Shown here one piece after another: positions 29,115-38,795 of a stretch of DNA of 64,000 nt. The stretch spans positions 558,001 through 622,000 of the forward strand of contig NZ_CP072829.1 in assembly GCF_017945865.1 (NCBI RefSeq). Reading direction: 5' to 3'. How positions within the stretch are numbered: the first letter of the stretch is position 1; the number at the start of each line of letters is the position of its first letter. The position numbers were made by a program, and so were the translations under genes. The notes beneath the pieces are model-generated. The model saw only the letters and a list, made by a program, of their open reading frames with translations, did not search any database and had not been told where the DNA came from. The stretch is from Xiamenia xianingshaonis. Its GTDB lineage: Bacteria; Actinomycetota; Coriobacteriia; Coriobacteriales; Eggerthellaceae.

Positions 29115-29635
29115 GTCTGCTCCTATCTCAGCATGCCCAGCTCACGTATCACCTTCTCGGATGGACGGTCGGCTTCGCTGCGGGTCCTTTCGCTTTTCAT
29201 GTATATCATACGATATTGTAACAAAATGGGCGGTTTCCTGACGCTTTCTCTTCGAAAGAGATCGCATCCTGCTTTTCCGTCCGCCTCGGCTTTGGCCCCC
29301 GAAGCGTCAGTTGTTACGTCAGGGGCTGCGTGCTGCCTTTTTGACGGCCGTTTGCACATCCTGCGATTCCTGCGCCAGGGTTGAAGCTTCGTACGTCATC
29401 TGCAGCGTCGAGCCGGATTCAGCCTGCACGGCTGACATGCGCGGCGCCTTCGGCATTTTGCAGCTTCTCGCGCAGCCGCCTTGTCGCGGCTGTGGGCTGG
29501 TGGACGACTGGTGGGGAATGTGTGTGCAAGCCCTTGTGTGGGGCGGTGTCTTAGCAGTCTCTTGACGGGAGTGCTAAGATGCTTTCGAAACCATAGCGCG
29601 AAAGCATGAACGCACCGACGAAAAGCGAGGCTTAC
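29115..29635. other. Intergenic region upstream of clpC
   Basis: Over 500 bp lack a convincing gene. Open frames here have no family pattern. Features seen are ATATC-N4-GATAT at 29203-29216 in an AT-rich patch, the CIRCE element at 29551-29577, and an inverted repeat ATGCTTTCG-N11-CGAAAGCAT (29579-29607) just before the clpC start. The middle (29250-29540) looks like degraded coding sequence, but I cannot name it. Confidence 0.4.
29551..29577. promoter_or_regulatory. CIRCE element (HrcA operator) upstream of clpC
   Basis: TTAGCAGTC (29551-29559), nine bases, GAGTGCTAA (29569-29577) matches the CIRCE consensus TTAGCACTC-N9-GAGTGCTAA with one mismatch. A TTGACG hexamer (29562-29567) lies within it, so HrcA binding would cover the promoter. 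It is 59 nt before the clpC start. Confidence 0.85.
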
Positions 29636-32197
29636 ATGTCATTTGAAAAGTTCACCGACAAGGCACGCAAAGTCCTTGTCCTCGCCCAAGACGAGGCGCG
29701 CCAGCTTCACCAGCCTTACGTGGGCACCGAGCACCTGCTGCTCGGGCTCATCCAGGAAAAGGACGGCTTGGCCGCTCAAGCGCTGGGGCGTCTGGGCATC
29801 ACCTATGACGGCGTGGTGCAGACCATCCGCCAGGTGGTCGCCATCGACAAAGACACCGACGTTTCCGGGCATCTGTCCTTCACGCCGCGGGTGAAGCGCG
29901 TGCTGGAGAATTCCCTGCGCGAAGCCATGCAGATGGGGCAGAGCTACATTTCCACTGAACACTTGCTGCTGGGCATCGTGCGCGAAGGCGATGGCACGGC
30001 GCTTGAAGTTCTGACCAGGCTCAACGTGACCGGCGACGATGTCCGTTCGGCCCTGAACGACCTGGTCGGGCAAAGCCCGGTCTACGCGGGGCGGAACCCC
30101 TTCGAGTCGGGCCCGACCAGCAGCGACAGCATGCTGAAGGAGTTCGGCACCGACCTTACGAAAAAGGCCCGCGAGGGCAAGCTCGACCCGGTCATCGGCC
30201 GTGCGGGCGAAATCGAGCGCGTCATGCAGATCCTGTCGCGCCGCCAAAAGAACAATCCGCTGCTCATCGGCGAGCCGGGCGTGGGCAAAACCGCCGTGGC
30301 CGAAGGTCTGGCCCAGCTCATCGTTTCGAACCAGGTGCCCGACATCTTGCGGGGCATGCGCCTGGTCACCCTCGACGTGTCGGCGCTCGTTGCCGGCTCG
30401 AAGTACCGCGGCGAATTCGAAGAGCGTCTGAAGAAGTGCATCAAAGAAGTGCAGGACGCCGGCGACATCATCCTGTTCATCGACGAGATGCACACGCTCA
30501 TTGGCGCCGGCTCGGCCGAAGGCTCCATCGACGCCGCGGCCATCCTGAAGCCGCCGCTGTCCCGCGGGGAAATCCAGGTCATCGGCGCCACCACCACCGA
30601 AGAATACCGCAAGCACCTGGAAAAGGACTCGGCCCTCGAGCGCAGGTTCCAGCCGGTCACGGTGGGCGAGCCGAACGAAGAGCAGGCGCTGCGCATCATG
30701 GAAGGCCTGCGCGACCGCTACGAAGAGCACCACCAGGTCCACTTCACCGAAGAGGCCCTGCAGGCGGCCGTCACGCTGTCCGACCGCTACATCCAAGACC
30801 GCTTCCTTCCCGACAAGGCCATCGACGTGCTCGACGAGGCCGGCGCCCGCATGCGCATCCGCAACATGACGCTGCCCAAAGAGCTGACCGACATGGACGA
30901 AGAGTTGCGCCGCGTCCGCTCCGAAAAGGACGACGCCATCGCCAGTCAGGACTTCGAGCGGGCGGCCAAGCTGCGCGACGAGGAATCGGTGCTGAAGATC
31001 AAGCGCGAGGAATCCATGCGCATCTGGGAAGAGCAATCGTCCAAGACCGTCCAGCAGGTGACCGTCGAAGACATCGCCGACGTCGTGTCGATGACCACCG
31101 GCGTGCCGGTGTCGAACCTCACCGAAGCCGAAACCGACAAGCTGCTGCGCATGGAATCGGTGCTGCACGAGCGCGTCGTCGGCCAGGAAGAGGCTGTCAC
31201 GGCGCTTTCGAAGGCCATCCGCCGTTCCCGCGCCGGGCTGAAGGACCCGAGGCGTCCCGCAGGATCGTTCATCTTCCTCGGCCCTTCGGGCGTGGGCAAG
31301 ACCGAGCTTTCCAAGGCGCTCGCCGAGTTCCTCTTCAACTCGGAAGACGCGCTGCTGTCGTTCGACATGTCCGAGTACATGGAGAAGCACAGCGTGTCGC
31401 GCCTGGTCGGCAGCCCTCCGGGCTACGTCGGCTTTGACGAGGGCGGCCAGCTGACGAAGGCCGTGCGCCAGCGCCCCTATTCGGTGGTGCTGTTCGACGA
31501 GATCGAAAAGGCGCATCCGGACGTGTTCAACATCCTGCTGCAAATCCTCGAAGAAGGTCGTCTGACCGACGCTCAGGGCCGCACGGTGGACTTCCGCAAC
31601 ACGATCATCATCATGACGTCCAACGTCGGCGCCCGCGAGATCGCACAGCCCACCACGCTCGGCTTTTCGGCGGACCAGAAAAGCGGCCTGTCCGACAAAG
31701 AGATCAAAAGCCGCGTCATGGCCGAGATGAAACGCCTGTTCAGGCCTGAATTCTTGAACCGCCTGGACGAGATCATCGTGTTCAACTCGCTCACCGAGGA
31801 CCAGATCGTCGAAATCGTGAAGCTCATGGTCGGCGACTTGCGCGAGCGCATGATCGCCCAGAACATGTCCATCAACCTGACCGATGCGGCCTGCAGGCTC
31901 ATCGCGAAGGAAGGCACCGACGCCGCGTTCGGCGCACGTCCCTTGCGCCGCGCCATCCAGCGCCTGCTGGAAGACCCGCTGTCCGAAGAAATCCTTGAAG
32001 GCAGGTGGAGGAGCGGCTCGATCGTGGACGTGGACGTGGCGGACGGCGAGCTCGTCTTCACCGAAGGGTCCGGCGCCATCCCCGCTCCCCGCAAGCGCGA
32101 CAACATAGCTCGGGAGGCCGAACTCCTGCTGACCGGCTATGATCTAGGTCACGCCGGAGTGACTCCAGGCGTCACCAGCGGCGGAGCAGCCGACTAG
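29636..32197 (+). CDS. clpC: ATP-dependent Clp protease ATP-binding subunit ClpC
   Basis: The 853-residue Hsp100 has the repeated Clp-N domain ([33 protein letters not shown]; second half at [16 protein letters not shown]). AAA+ module 1 has Walker [21 protein letters not shown]-type middle segment ([16 protein letters not shown], about 440) and module 2 with [16 protein letters not shown] follow. It unfolds substrates for ClpP. The ATG at 29636 is preferred over 29606 because the family starts with [11 protein letters not shown] and GCGAGG lies upstream. Control by CIRCE/HrcA is likely; no ctsR or mcsAB genes are adjacent. Confidence 0.95.
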   Translation: MSFEKFTDKARKVLVLAQDEARQLHQPYVGTEHLLLGLIQEKDGLAAQALGRLGITYDGVVQTIRQVVAIDKDTDVSGHLSFTPRVKRVLENSLREAMQMGQSYISTEHLLLGIVREGDGTALEVLTRLNVTGDDVRSALNDLVGQSPVYAGRNPFESGPTSSDSMLKEFGTDLTKKAREGKLDPVIGRAGEIERVMQILSRRQKNNPLLIGEPGVGKTAVAEGLAQLIVSNQVPDILRGMRLVTLDVSALVAGSKYRGEFEERLKKCIKEVQDAGDIILFIDEMHTLIGAGSAEGSIDAAAILKPPLSRGEIQVIGATTTEEYRKHLEKDSALERRFQPVTVGEPNEEQALRIMEGLRDRYEEHHQVHFTEEALQAAVTLSDRYIQDRFLPDKAIDVLDEAGARMRIRNMTLPKELTDMDEELRRVRSEKDDAIASQDFERAAKLRDEESVLKIKREESMRIWEEQSSKTVQQVTVEDIADVVSMTTGVPVSNLTEAETDKLLRMESVLHERVVGQEEAVTALSKAIRRSRAGLKDPRRPAGSFIFLGPSGVGKTELSKALAEFLFNSEDALLSFDMSEYMEKHSVSRLVGSPPGYVGFDEGGQLTKAVRQRPYSVVLFDEIEKAHPDVFNILLQILEEGRLTDAQGRTVDFRNTIIIMTSNVGAREIAQPTTLGFSADQKSGLSDKEIKSRVMAEMKRLFRPEFLNRLDEIIVFNSLTEDQIVEIVKLMVGDLRERMIAQNMSINLTDAACRLIAKEGTDAAFGARPLRRAIQRLLEDPLSEEILEGRWRSGSIVDVDVADGELVFTEGSGAIPAPRKRDNIAREAELLLTGYDLGHAGVTPGVTSGGAAD

Positions 32198-32222
32198 GCA
32201 GCAAGCACAACCGCTCAACAAA

Positions 32223-32275
32223 GCGACCTTGCAAGCCCAGCAAATCCTCGGGCATGCGAGGTCGCTCCTTCTTCT
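32223..32275 (+). terminator. Terminator-like hairpin after clpC
   Basis: GCGACCTTGCA (32223-32233) pairs with TGCGAGGTCGC (32255-32265) with one mismatch. The loop contains GCCC/GGGC, and TCCTTCTTCT follows. The U-rich tail is interrupted by C. Confidence 0.55.
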
Positions 32276-32344
32276 ATAGGCAGAGCGAAGGGCACCGGCG
32301 TCTAGCGTCACCGTTCGTAGCTTTTCCGATTCGCTCTTACCCGC

Positions 32345-32350
32345 TATAAT
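32345..32350 (+). promoter_or_regulatory. TATAAT box of ispDF
   Basis: A perfect -10 hexamer lies 38 nt before the ispD start. TTTTCC at 32322-32327 (17-bp spacing) is a weak -35. Confidence 0.6.
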
Positions 32351-32387
32351 GACAACCTTCATGATACATTGCGGGCAAAGGAGCACC

Positions 32388-33230
32388 ATGGCAACACAGA
32401 CGATCGATCCCATCTTCTCATCGGCGGTGTTGGACGTCCCGCATCTTATGCCCGACGCCTTCGACATGGCGACGTTCGGCCAGACCATGACCGGTCTGAA
32501 AGGCGAAGTCGACAAGCATCCGCAAACGGCGGCCATCATTTTGGCCGGCGGCACGGGCGAGCGCTTCGGCAAGGAAGGCGGCAAGCAGCTGGTTGAAATC
32601 GCTGGCAAGCCCATTCTCACCTGGTCGGCGGAAGCATTTGACGCGGTTGGTGACGTCGGCCTCATCGTCATCGTCTGCCCCGAAGACCGTCAGAACGAAT
32701 ACCTGACCAAGACGATCGACCCGTTCCCATTCGTGACGCCGGTCGTGCTGGCGCCGTCGGGACCGTCGCGGCAGGAATCGGCGTTTTCGGGCCTGGAATA
32801 CGTGCCCGACGACTACGAGTACGTCGTGCTGCACGACGGGGCGCGGCCGCTTGTCACTCCGGAGCTTATCAGCCACACCATCGCCACGCTGAAGGGCAAC
32901 ATCGACAGCGACGGCGCCGTGGTGGCCCATCCGGCGATCGACACGCTCAAGGTGGTGGAAAACGGCGTCATTGTGGGCACGCCCGATCGGCGGGTGTTCT
33001 GGAACGCCCAGACGCCCCAGGTGTTCCGCGCAGGCATCTACCGCCGTGCGCACGCAAGCGCCTTGTCGGACGGCTTCATGGGTACCGACGATGCGTCCCT
33101 GATCGAGCGGCTGGGTGGAAAAGTGCTGGTCGTCGAAGGGAAGCGCGACAACATCAAGCTGACTGTGCCCGAAGACTACCTGCTGCTTGCGGCCGCCGTG
33201 CGCCAAGCGACGATCCAGGAGCAGCGATGA
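32388..33230 (+). CDS. ispD: 2-C-methyl-D-erythritol 4-phosphate cytidylyltransferase
   Basis: The 280-residue IspD makes CDP-ME in the MEP isoprenoid pathway. The nucleotide-binding loop AAIILAGGTGERFGKEGGKQL (about 49-69) and the VVLHDGARPLVTPELI motif are visible. DTLKVVENG, NAQTPQVFR and GTDDASLIERLGGKVLVVEG complete the family pattern. About 45 residues precede the usual start, but the AAAGGAG ribosome site supports the ATG at 32388. Its stop overlaps the ispF ATG (ATGA). Confidence 0.94.
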   Translation: MATQTIDPIFSSAVLDVPHLMPDAFDMATFGQTMTGLKGEVDKHPQTAAIILAGGTGERFGKEGGKQLVEIAGKPILTWSAEAFDAVGDVGLIVIVCPEDRQNEYLTKTIDPFPFVTPVVLAPSGPSRQESAFSGLEYVPDDYEYVVLHDGARPLVTPELISHTIATLKGNIDSDGAVVAHPAIDTLKVVENGVIVGTPDRRVFWNAQTPQVFRAGIYRRAHASALSDGFMGTDDASLIERLGGKVLVVEGKRDNIKLTVPEDYLLLAAAVRQATIQEQR

Positions 33231-33742
33231 GCGTTGCTGTGGGCGTGCCGGCCGACCTCATGCGGCTGCGCACGGGGGTGGGCTATGACGTGCACGCTTT
33301 CGCCGAAGGCCGGCCGCTTGTCTTGGGCGGCGTGAACGTTCCCCACACGCGCGGCCTTGCGGGCCACAGCGACGCCGACGTGCTGGCCCATGCCGTTGCC
33401 GACGCGCTGCTCGGCGCTGTTCGTGGCGGCGACATCGGCAAGCTGTTTCCCGACACCGACCCGGCCTATGCCGGCGCCGATTCCTTGGTGCTGCTTGCGG
33501 CCGTGGCGGAAAAAGTCCGTGCCGAGGGCTTTGCAATCATCGACGTCGACAGCGTCATTACCGCTCAGGCGCCAAAACTGTCCCCTTATCGGGACTGCAT
33601 GCGCGAAAACCTCGCCTGCGCCATGGGCATCGCGGTCGAAAACGTCGGCGTCAAGGCCACGACGACCGAGCGCTTGGGCTTTGAAGGCCGCGAGGAAGGC
33701 ATTTCGGCGACGGCGACCTGCCTTGTGTGCCGCGCGGACTGA
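33227..33742 (+). CDS. ispF: 2-C-methyl-D-erythritol 2,4-cyclodiphosphate synthase
   Basis: The 171-residue IspF has the metal-binding GVGYDVHAF motif, the LAGHSDADVLAHAVADALLGA segment and the C-terminal KATTTERLGFEGREEGISATATCLV signature. It forms MEcPP from CDP-ME 2-phosphate. The overlap with ispD indicates coupled translation; this gene pair is often adjacent or fused in bacteria. Confidence 0.95.
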   Translation: MSVAVGVPADLMRLRTGVGYDVHAFAEGRPLVLGGVNVPHTRGLAGHSDADVLAHAVADALLGAVRGGDIGKLFPDTDPAYAGADSLVLLAAVAEKVRAEGFAIIDVDSVITAQAPKLSPYRDCMRENLACAMGIAVENVGVKATTTERLGFEGREEGISATATCLVCRAD

Positions 33743-33786
33743 ACGGGCACCCCTGCGGAAGGTTTGCGCACCTTGGCCCTTCGCGT

Positions 33787-33815
33787 CTGACGCGCGGTGC
33801 GCCCCGTGGTAGAAT
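33787..33815 (+). promoter_or_regulatory. Candidate promoter of cysS
   Basis: CTGACG (33787-33792), 17 bp, TAGAAT (33810-33815). It would give a leader of about 35 nt before the cysS ATG, which has AGAAGG upstream. Confidence 0.5.
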
Positions 33816-33855
33816 GCGGGGTTACATTGACGTTTTCCCACGATAGAAGGCAGCT

Positions 33856-35361
<1,506 letters not shown>

Positions 35362-35373
35362 AGGCGCCCGCCG

Positions 35374-36648
35374 ATGCCGACGTCGCCTGTCGCGTTGTCT
35401 GGACGTTCGCGTTGCCGCCAGCTGGAGCTTTTGGCCCCGGCGGGCGGCATGGCCCAGCTGAAAACGGCGCTGCGCTTCGGGGCGGACGCCGTCTATTTGG
35501 CGTGCGACCGCTTCGGCATGCGCCAGCGGGCCGACAACTTCACGTTGCCCCAGGTCAAAGAAGCGGTTGAGCTGGCCCACGGCCAGGGTGCGAAAGTGTT
35601 CGTCACGCTGAACACCCTTATGGACGACGATGACGTCGAAGCGCTGCCGGAATACTTGGAGGCGCTTGCCGACGCCCGCGTCGATGCGTTCATCGTGAGC
35701 GACCTGGGCGCGTTTTCCCTGGCCCAGCGCTATGCGCCGACGGTCGACCTGCACGTCAGCACGCAGGCGAGCGTTGCGAACGCCGAAGCGGCTCGCCGCT
35801 GGCACGACATGGGGGCCGTGCGCGTCGTGTGTGCCCGGGAAATGAGCCTCGACGCCATTGCGACCCTTCGCGCCAAGGCGCCGGCAACGCTGGAGATAGA
35901 GGCGTTCGTGCACGGGGCCATGTGCATGGCGGTTTCCGGCCGATGTCTCATCAGCTCCGCGATGACCGGGCGTTCTGGCAACAAGGGGCACTGCACGCAG
36001 CCGTGCCGTTGGAGCTATGCGCTCGTGGAGGAAACGCGTCCCAACGTGTTCTATCCCATTGAAGAAGACGTGCGGGGCACCTATGTCATGAACGCCCAAG
36101 ACCTCAACATGCTTGAACATCTTGACGAGCTTGCCTGCGCCGGCGTCGACTCCATCAAGATAGAAGGCCGCAACAAGCGCTCGTTCTACGTCGCTACCGT
36201 CGTGCATGCCTATCGCCAGGTGCTCGACGGCGCCGACCCGGCCCAGGTCGCACCCGAGCTGTACACCATTTCGCACCGTCCCTACGGCACGGGCTTCTAC
36301 TTCGGCCGGCCCGACCAGTCTCCCGAGCGAGACGGCTACGTCAAGGAATGCCTGCATGCGGCCACGGTGACCGACTGCCGCGCGAACGGCGACGGCTCCT
36401 TTCGCATCGAGGCCGTCTGCCACAACCGCTTCTTTCCCGGCGCCGAGCTCGAGCTGCTCTCTCCGCGCCAATCCGTTGAGGCGCTGCGTCCGCAAGGCGT
36501 CTGCTGGCTGCCGCGCGACCCCGAAACGGGCGCCACGCTGCCGCCGGTGCCCGTCGAAGTCGCCAACCGGGCTGCCGAGCGCTACGCCTTCACGAGCCCC
36601 ATCCCCGCAGAAGCGGGCGATTTTCTGCGTTCGCGTATCGATCCGTAG
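35374..36648 (+). CDS. U32-family peptidase-like protein (TrhP/YegQ type)
   Basis: The 424-residue protein begins LELLAPAGGMAQLKTALRFGADAVYL, the U32 signature. It carries EAFVHGAMCMAVSGRCLISSAMTGRSGNKGHCTQPCRW with the four conserved cysteines that may hold an Fe-S cluster, plus SIKIEGRNKRSFYVATVVHAYR. Members of this group (TrhP/RlhA) are now linked to prephenate-dependent RNA hydroxylation rather than proteolysis. The exact member cannot be fixed here. Start at 35374 is close behind cysS. Confidence 0.88.
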   Translation: MPTSPVALSGRSRCRQLELLAPAGGMAQLKTALRFGADAVYLACDRFGMRQRADNFTLPQVKEAVELAHGQGAKVFVTLNTLMDDDDVEALPEYLEALADARVDAFIVSDLGAFSLAQRYAPTVDLHVSTQASVANAEAARRWHDMGAVRVVCAREMSLDAIATLRAKAPATLEIEAFVHGAMCMAVSGRCLISSAMTGRSGNKGHCTQPCRWSYALVEETRPNVFYPIEEDVRGTYVMNAQDLNMLEHLDELACAGVDSIKIEGRNKRSFYVATVVHAYRQVLDGADPAQVAPELYTISHRPYGTGFYFGRPDQSPERDGYVKECLHAATVTDCRANGDGSFRIEAVCHNRFFPGAELELLSPRQSVEALRPQGVCWLPRDPETGATLPPVPVEVANRAAERYAFTSPIPAEAGDFLRSRIDP

Positions 36649-36783
36649 CGCAAATGCTTCGAAATTTCGGGCTGAAACGGCTTGTCAGGGTCAATTTCGC
36701 ACTTCTTTTCCCATTGTGGTGAAAATGTGGCTTGCTTCCTTGTTATGATTGTCGGGGCAACCATACAACTGAAAGGAGTTGCA

Positions 36784-37086
36784 ATGGGCAGGAAAGCAGT
36801 GGAGGAGCTCGACATCAACGCAGAAGAGCTTTCGACGTATCTTCATGCAAAGCACTCGGTCTACATGGACTACCAGGGCGCGTCCTATTACATCACGGAC
36901 GCCAACGACCAGTACTGGCGCGCGCAAGACGCGACGCAGCTCAACGAGAAGGGGCATTACATCGATGCCAGCGAGCTGGTGCCGACGCTCAGCGAGTTTT
37001 TGACGCTCCCGTTCCTTGATGGGGCATCCGTCACGGACGTCTTTCCCGAGGCGACGTTCTACGCTTCGGTGAAAGACGAGGCTTAG
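36784..37086 (+). CDS. Hypothetical 100-residue protein
   Basis: An acidic soluble protein (MGRKAVEELDINAEELSTYLHAKHSVYMDYQGASYYITDANDQYWRAQ...). It is rich in Tyr and Asp, with no signal peptide or membrane segment. GAAAGGAG precedes the ATG, codon use is like its neighbours, and a strong terminator follows, so it is likely a real single gene. A TATGAT box lies at 36744-36749. I do not recognise the family. Confidence 0.7.
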   Translation: MGRKAVEELDINAEELSTYLHAKHSVYMDYQGASYYITDANDQYWRAQDATQLNEKGHYIDASELVPTLSEFLTLPFLDGASVTDVFPEATFYASVKDEA

Positions 37087-37120
37087 AGAAGCCCGGCAGA
37101 ACGCACAACTGTTCATCTTG

Positions 37121-37170
37121 CAAGAACATGCGACGGCGGCCCGATGCGCGGCGGCCGTCGCATGTTCTTG
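37121..37170 (+). terminator. Long hairpin terminator after the hypothetical gene
   Basis: A perfect 17-bp stem (37121-37137 with 37154-37170) with a 16-nt loop. Only CTTTAG follows, so the U-tract is weak, but the stem is very stable. Confidence 0.65.
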
Positions 37171-37248
37171 CTTTAGGCTGCAAGCGGGAACCGGAGCGGG
37201 GGTGGCTGGCGGCCTGCAGCACCGGCCAAAAAATTTCGAAAATAGTTC

Positions 37249-37276
37249 TTGACACCAAATCTCATTCAGGTATTAT
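37249..37276 (+). promoter_or_regulatory. Promoter of tRNA-Ala
   Basis: A perfect TTGACA (37249-37254) and TATTAT (37271-37276) with a 16-bp spacer, in an AT-rich patch ending 18 nt before the tRNA. Confidence 0.85.
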
Positions 37277-37294
37277 ATTCCTCGCACCTTTTAC

Positions 37295-37370
37295 GGGGCT
37301 TTAGCTCAGCTGGGAGAGCGCATGGCTGGCAGCCATGAGGTCAGGGGTTCGAACCCCCTAAGCTCCACCA
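37295..37370 (+). tRNA. tRNA-Ala (anticodon GGC)
   Basis: A cloverleaf with acceptor GGGGCTT/AAGCTCC (one G-U pair), D arm GCTC...GAGC, anticodon stem CATGG/CCATG with loop CTGGCAG (anticodon GGC), and T arm AGGGG-TTCGAAC-CCCCT. CCA is encoded at 37368-37370. Its 3' part is repeated 164 bp downstream. Confidence 0.96.
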
Positions 37371-37573
37371 TAAACATTCAACCTCTCATCCGAGAGGTTG
37401 TTTCTTTTTCGGGAGACTTCGAGGGGTTCGAACCCGCGAGGGGAATTTCGCGAAGGCGAAATTCACCCGAGGAGCGAAGCGACGAGGGTCCAAAATCTGC
37501 GAAGCAGATTTTGCGAACCCCCTAAGCTCCACCATAAACACTCAACCTCTCGATCAAGAGGTTGTTTCTTTTT
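37350..37573 (+). repeat. tRNA-Ala 3'-end direct repeats flanking a palindrome-rich insert
   Basis: Positions 37350-37409 (tRNA T-loop to terminator) recur at 37514-37573 with a constant 164-bp offset and no indels. The only differences I see are one base after the tRNA, the terminator loop and the last base. The segment between holds a third T-arm fragment, AGGGGTTCGAACCC (37422-37435). It also holds perfect short palindromes: GAATTTCGC-GAAG-GCGAAATTC (37443-37464) and AAAATCTGC-GAA-GCAGATTTT (37492-37512). The GAA-capped hairpins give it a strongly structured character. No integrase is nearby. Confidence 0.8.
37382..37409 (+). terminator. Terminator of tRNA-Ala
   Basis: CCTCTC (37382-37387) and GAGAGG (37392-37397) are followed by TTGTTTCTTTTT. 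A near copy is at 37546-37573. Confidence 0.85.
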
Positions 37574-37706
37574 TTGGGGGGCGGCAACGGCTTTGGCGTT
37601 CGGAAACCTTCTGCGGCCGTCGACGTGCGCCCCCCCCCAATGCAAAGCGCCGCCAGATGGGTGGCGGCGCTTGTGCTTCGGTTTGCTGTTCGTGTTGAAG
37701 GCGGCT
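37574..37706. other. Noncoding stretch with a C-tract and a hairpin before mrp
   Basis: It contains nine consecutive C (37630-37638) and a perfect 11-bp hairpin AAGCGCCGCCA/TGGCGGCGCTT (37645-37655, 37662-37672). The hairpin probably terminates mrp on the minus strand. No gene is seen. Confidence 0.55.
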
Positions 37707-38564
37707 TTATTCGGCGTCTTCTTTCTTGCCGGCGGCTTCGATCTTGTCGACGATTGCGTCGAGCGCGTCTTTCACGTCGTACTCTTCGACCTTGCCTTCG
37801 TCGCACAGGCGCGCGAAGTTCGGGTCAAGGGGCAGCGTGGCGTAGGCCGGAATCTCGTACTTCGCGGCAACGGCCTCGCCCTGAGGCTCGCCGAAGATGT
37901 GGTGGCGCTTGCCGCATTCGTCGCATTCGTAGTAGGCCATGTTCTCGACGAGGCCCAGCACGTCGACGTCCATGGAATGTGCCAGATTCACGGCCTTGCC
38001 GACGATCATGGCCACAAGCTCCTGCGGAGCCGACACGGTGACGATGCCGTCGATGGGCAGCGACTGGAAGACGGTGAGCAGCACGTCGGAGGTTCCCGGA
38101 GGCATGTCGACGAACATGTAGTCAACGTCGCCCCAGTTCACTTCGTTGAAGAACTGCTTGACGACGTTGGAGACGACCGGGCCGCGCCAGGCGACGGGCA
38201 TGTCGTCTTCGCGCAGCATCAGGTTGGTGGAAACCACCTTCACGCCGCCTTGCGACTGGGCGGGGATGATGGCGCCGGTGGACATGTCGGCGGTCAGCGG
38301 ATTGGCAATGCCGAACGCCTTCGGGATGGACGGGCCGGTCACGTCGGCGTCCAGGATGGCGACCTTGAAGCCGCGCTTGGACATTTCGCTGGCAAGCAAG
38401 CTTGTGACCAGCGATTTTCCGACGCCGCCCTTGCCGGATACCACGCCGACGACATGCTTGATGTTCGACTGCTCGTTCGGCTCGATGGTGGTGGGGCCTG
38501 CCTGGGTGCGGTCGCCGCAGCCTTCGACGCTGCAGCTTCCGCAGTTGGAATTGCATTCAGCCAT
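37707..38564 (-). CDS. mrp: Mrp/ApbC-family Fe-S cluster carrier ATPase
   Basis: The 285-residue P-loop ATPase has a Cys-rich N-terminus (MAECNSNCGSCSVEGCG) and the deviant Walker A GVVSGKGGVGKSLV (about 41-54). MFVDMPPGTSDVLLT and the C-terminal CDECGKRHHIFG CxxC motif hold the bridging cluster in Mrp dimers. It passes [4Fe-4S] clusters to apo-proteins. The start at 38564 has AAGGAGAG upstream and matches family length; the frame stays open further upstream but without family features. Confidence 0.93.
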   Translation of the reverse strand: MAECNSNCGSCSVEGCGDRTQAGPTTIEPNEQSNIKHVVGVVSGKGGVGKSLVTSLLASEMSKRGFKVAILDADVTGPSIPKAFGIANPLTADMSTGAIIPAQSQGGVKVVSTNLMLREDDMPVAWRGPVVSNVVKQFFNEVNWGDVDYMFVDMPPGTSDVLLTVFQSLPIDGIVTVSAPQELVAMIVGKAVNLAHSMDVDVLGLVENMAYYECDECGKRHHIFGEPQGEAVAAKYEIPAYATLPLDPNFARLCDEGKVEEYDVKDALDAIVDKIEAAGKKEDAE

Positions 38565-38795
38565 GACACTCTCCTTCTCGTCTGAAGCGCATGCCGCCTG
38601 TCGGACGCAATCGCTCGATCCGTCTGCGCGGCAAGGTCGGCCGGCGCAAAACCGGTGTCGAAAGAGATGCGAAAAAGGGACTGTCGCATGCGCGAGGCTC
38701 TGGTTTTCCCGCCTTTGGCATAAAGCAGGAAGTCTCTTCTCGCCGGGCATGATAGCATAGACGCTCCTTTGTTGAGAAGAATGAAAGGAACAAAC

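Noticed and set aside
29123-29359. 78-codon minus-strand frame upstream of the 98-residue hypothetical gene
   Set aside because: No ribosome site at its start and no recognisable pattern; it crosses the AT-rich putative operator.
29311-29565. 84-codon open frame upstream of clpC
   Set aside because: Cys/Trp-rich with no ribosome site or family pattern, and it runs into the CIRCE element.
37630-37638. Run of nine C as a phase-variation tract
   Set aside because: It is in noncoding sequence 68 bp past the mrp stop and not within a promoter spacer that I can identify.
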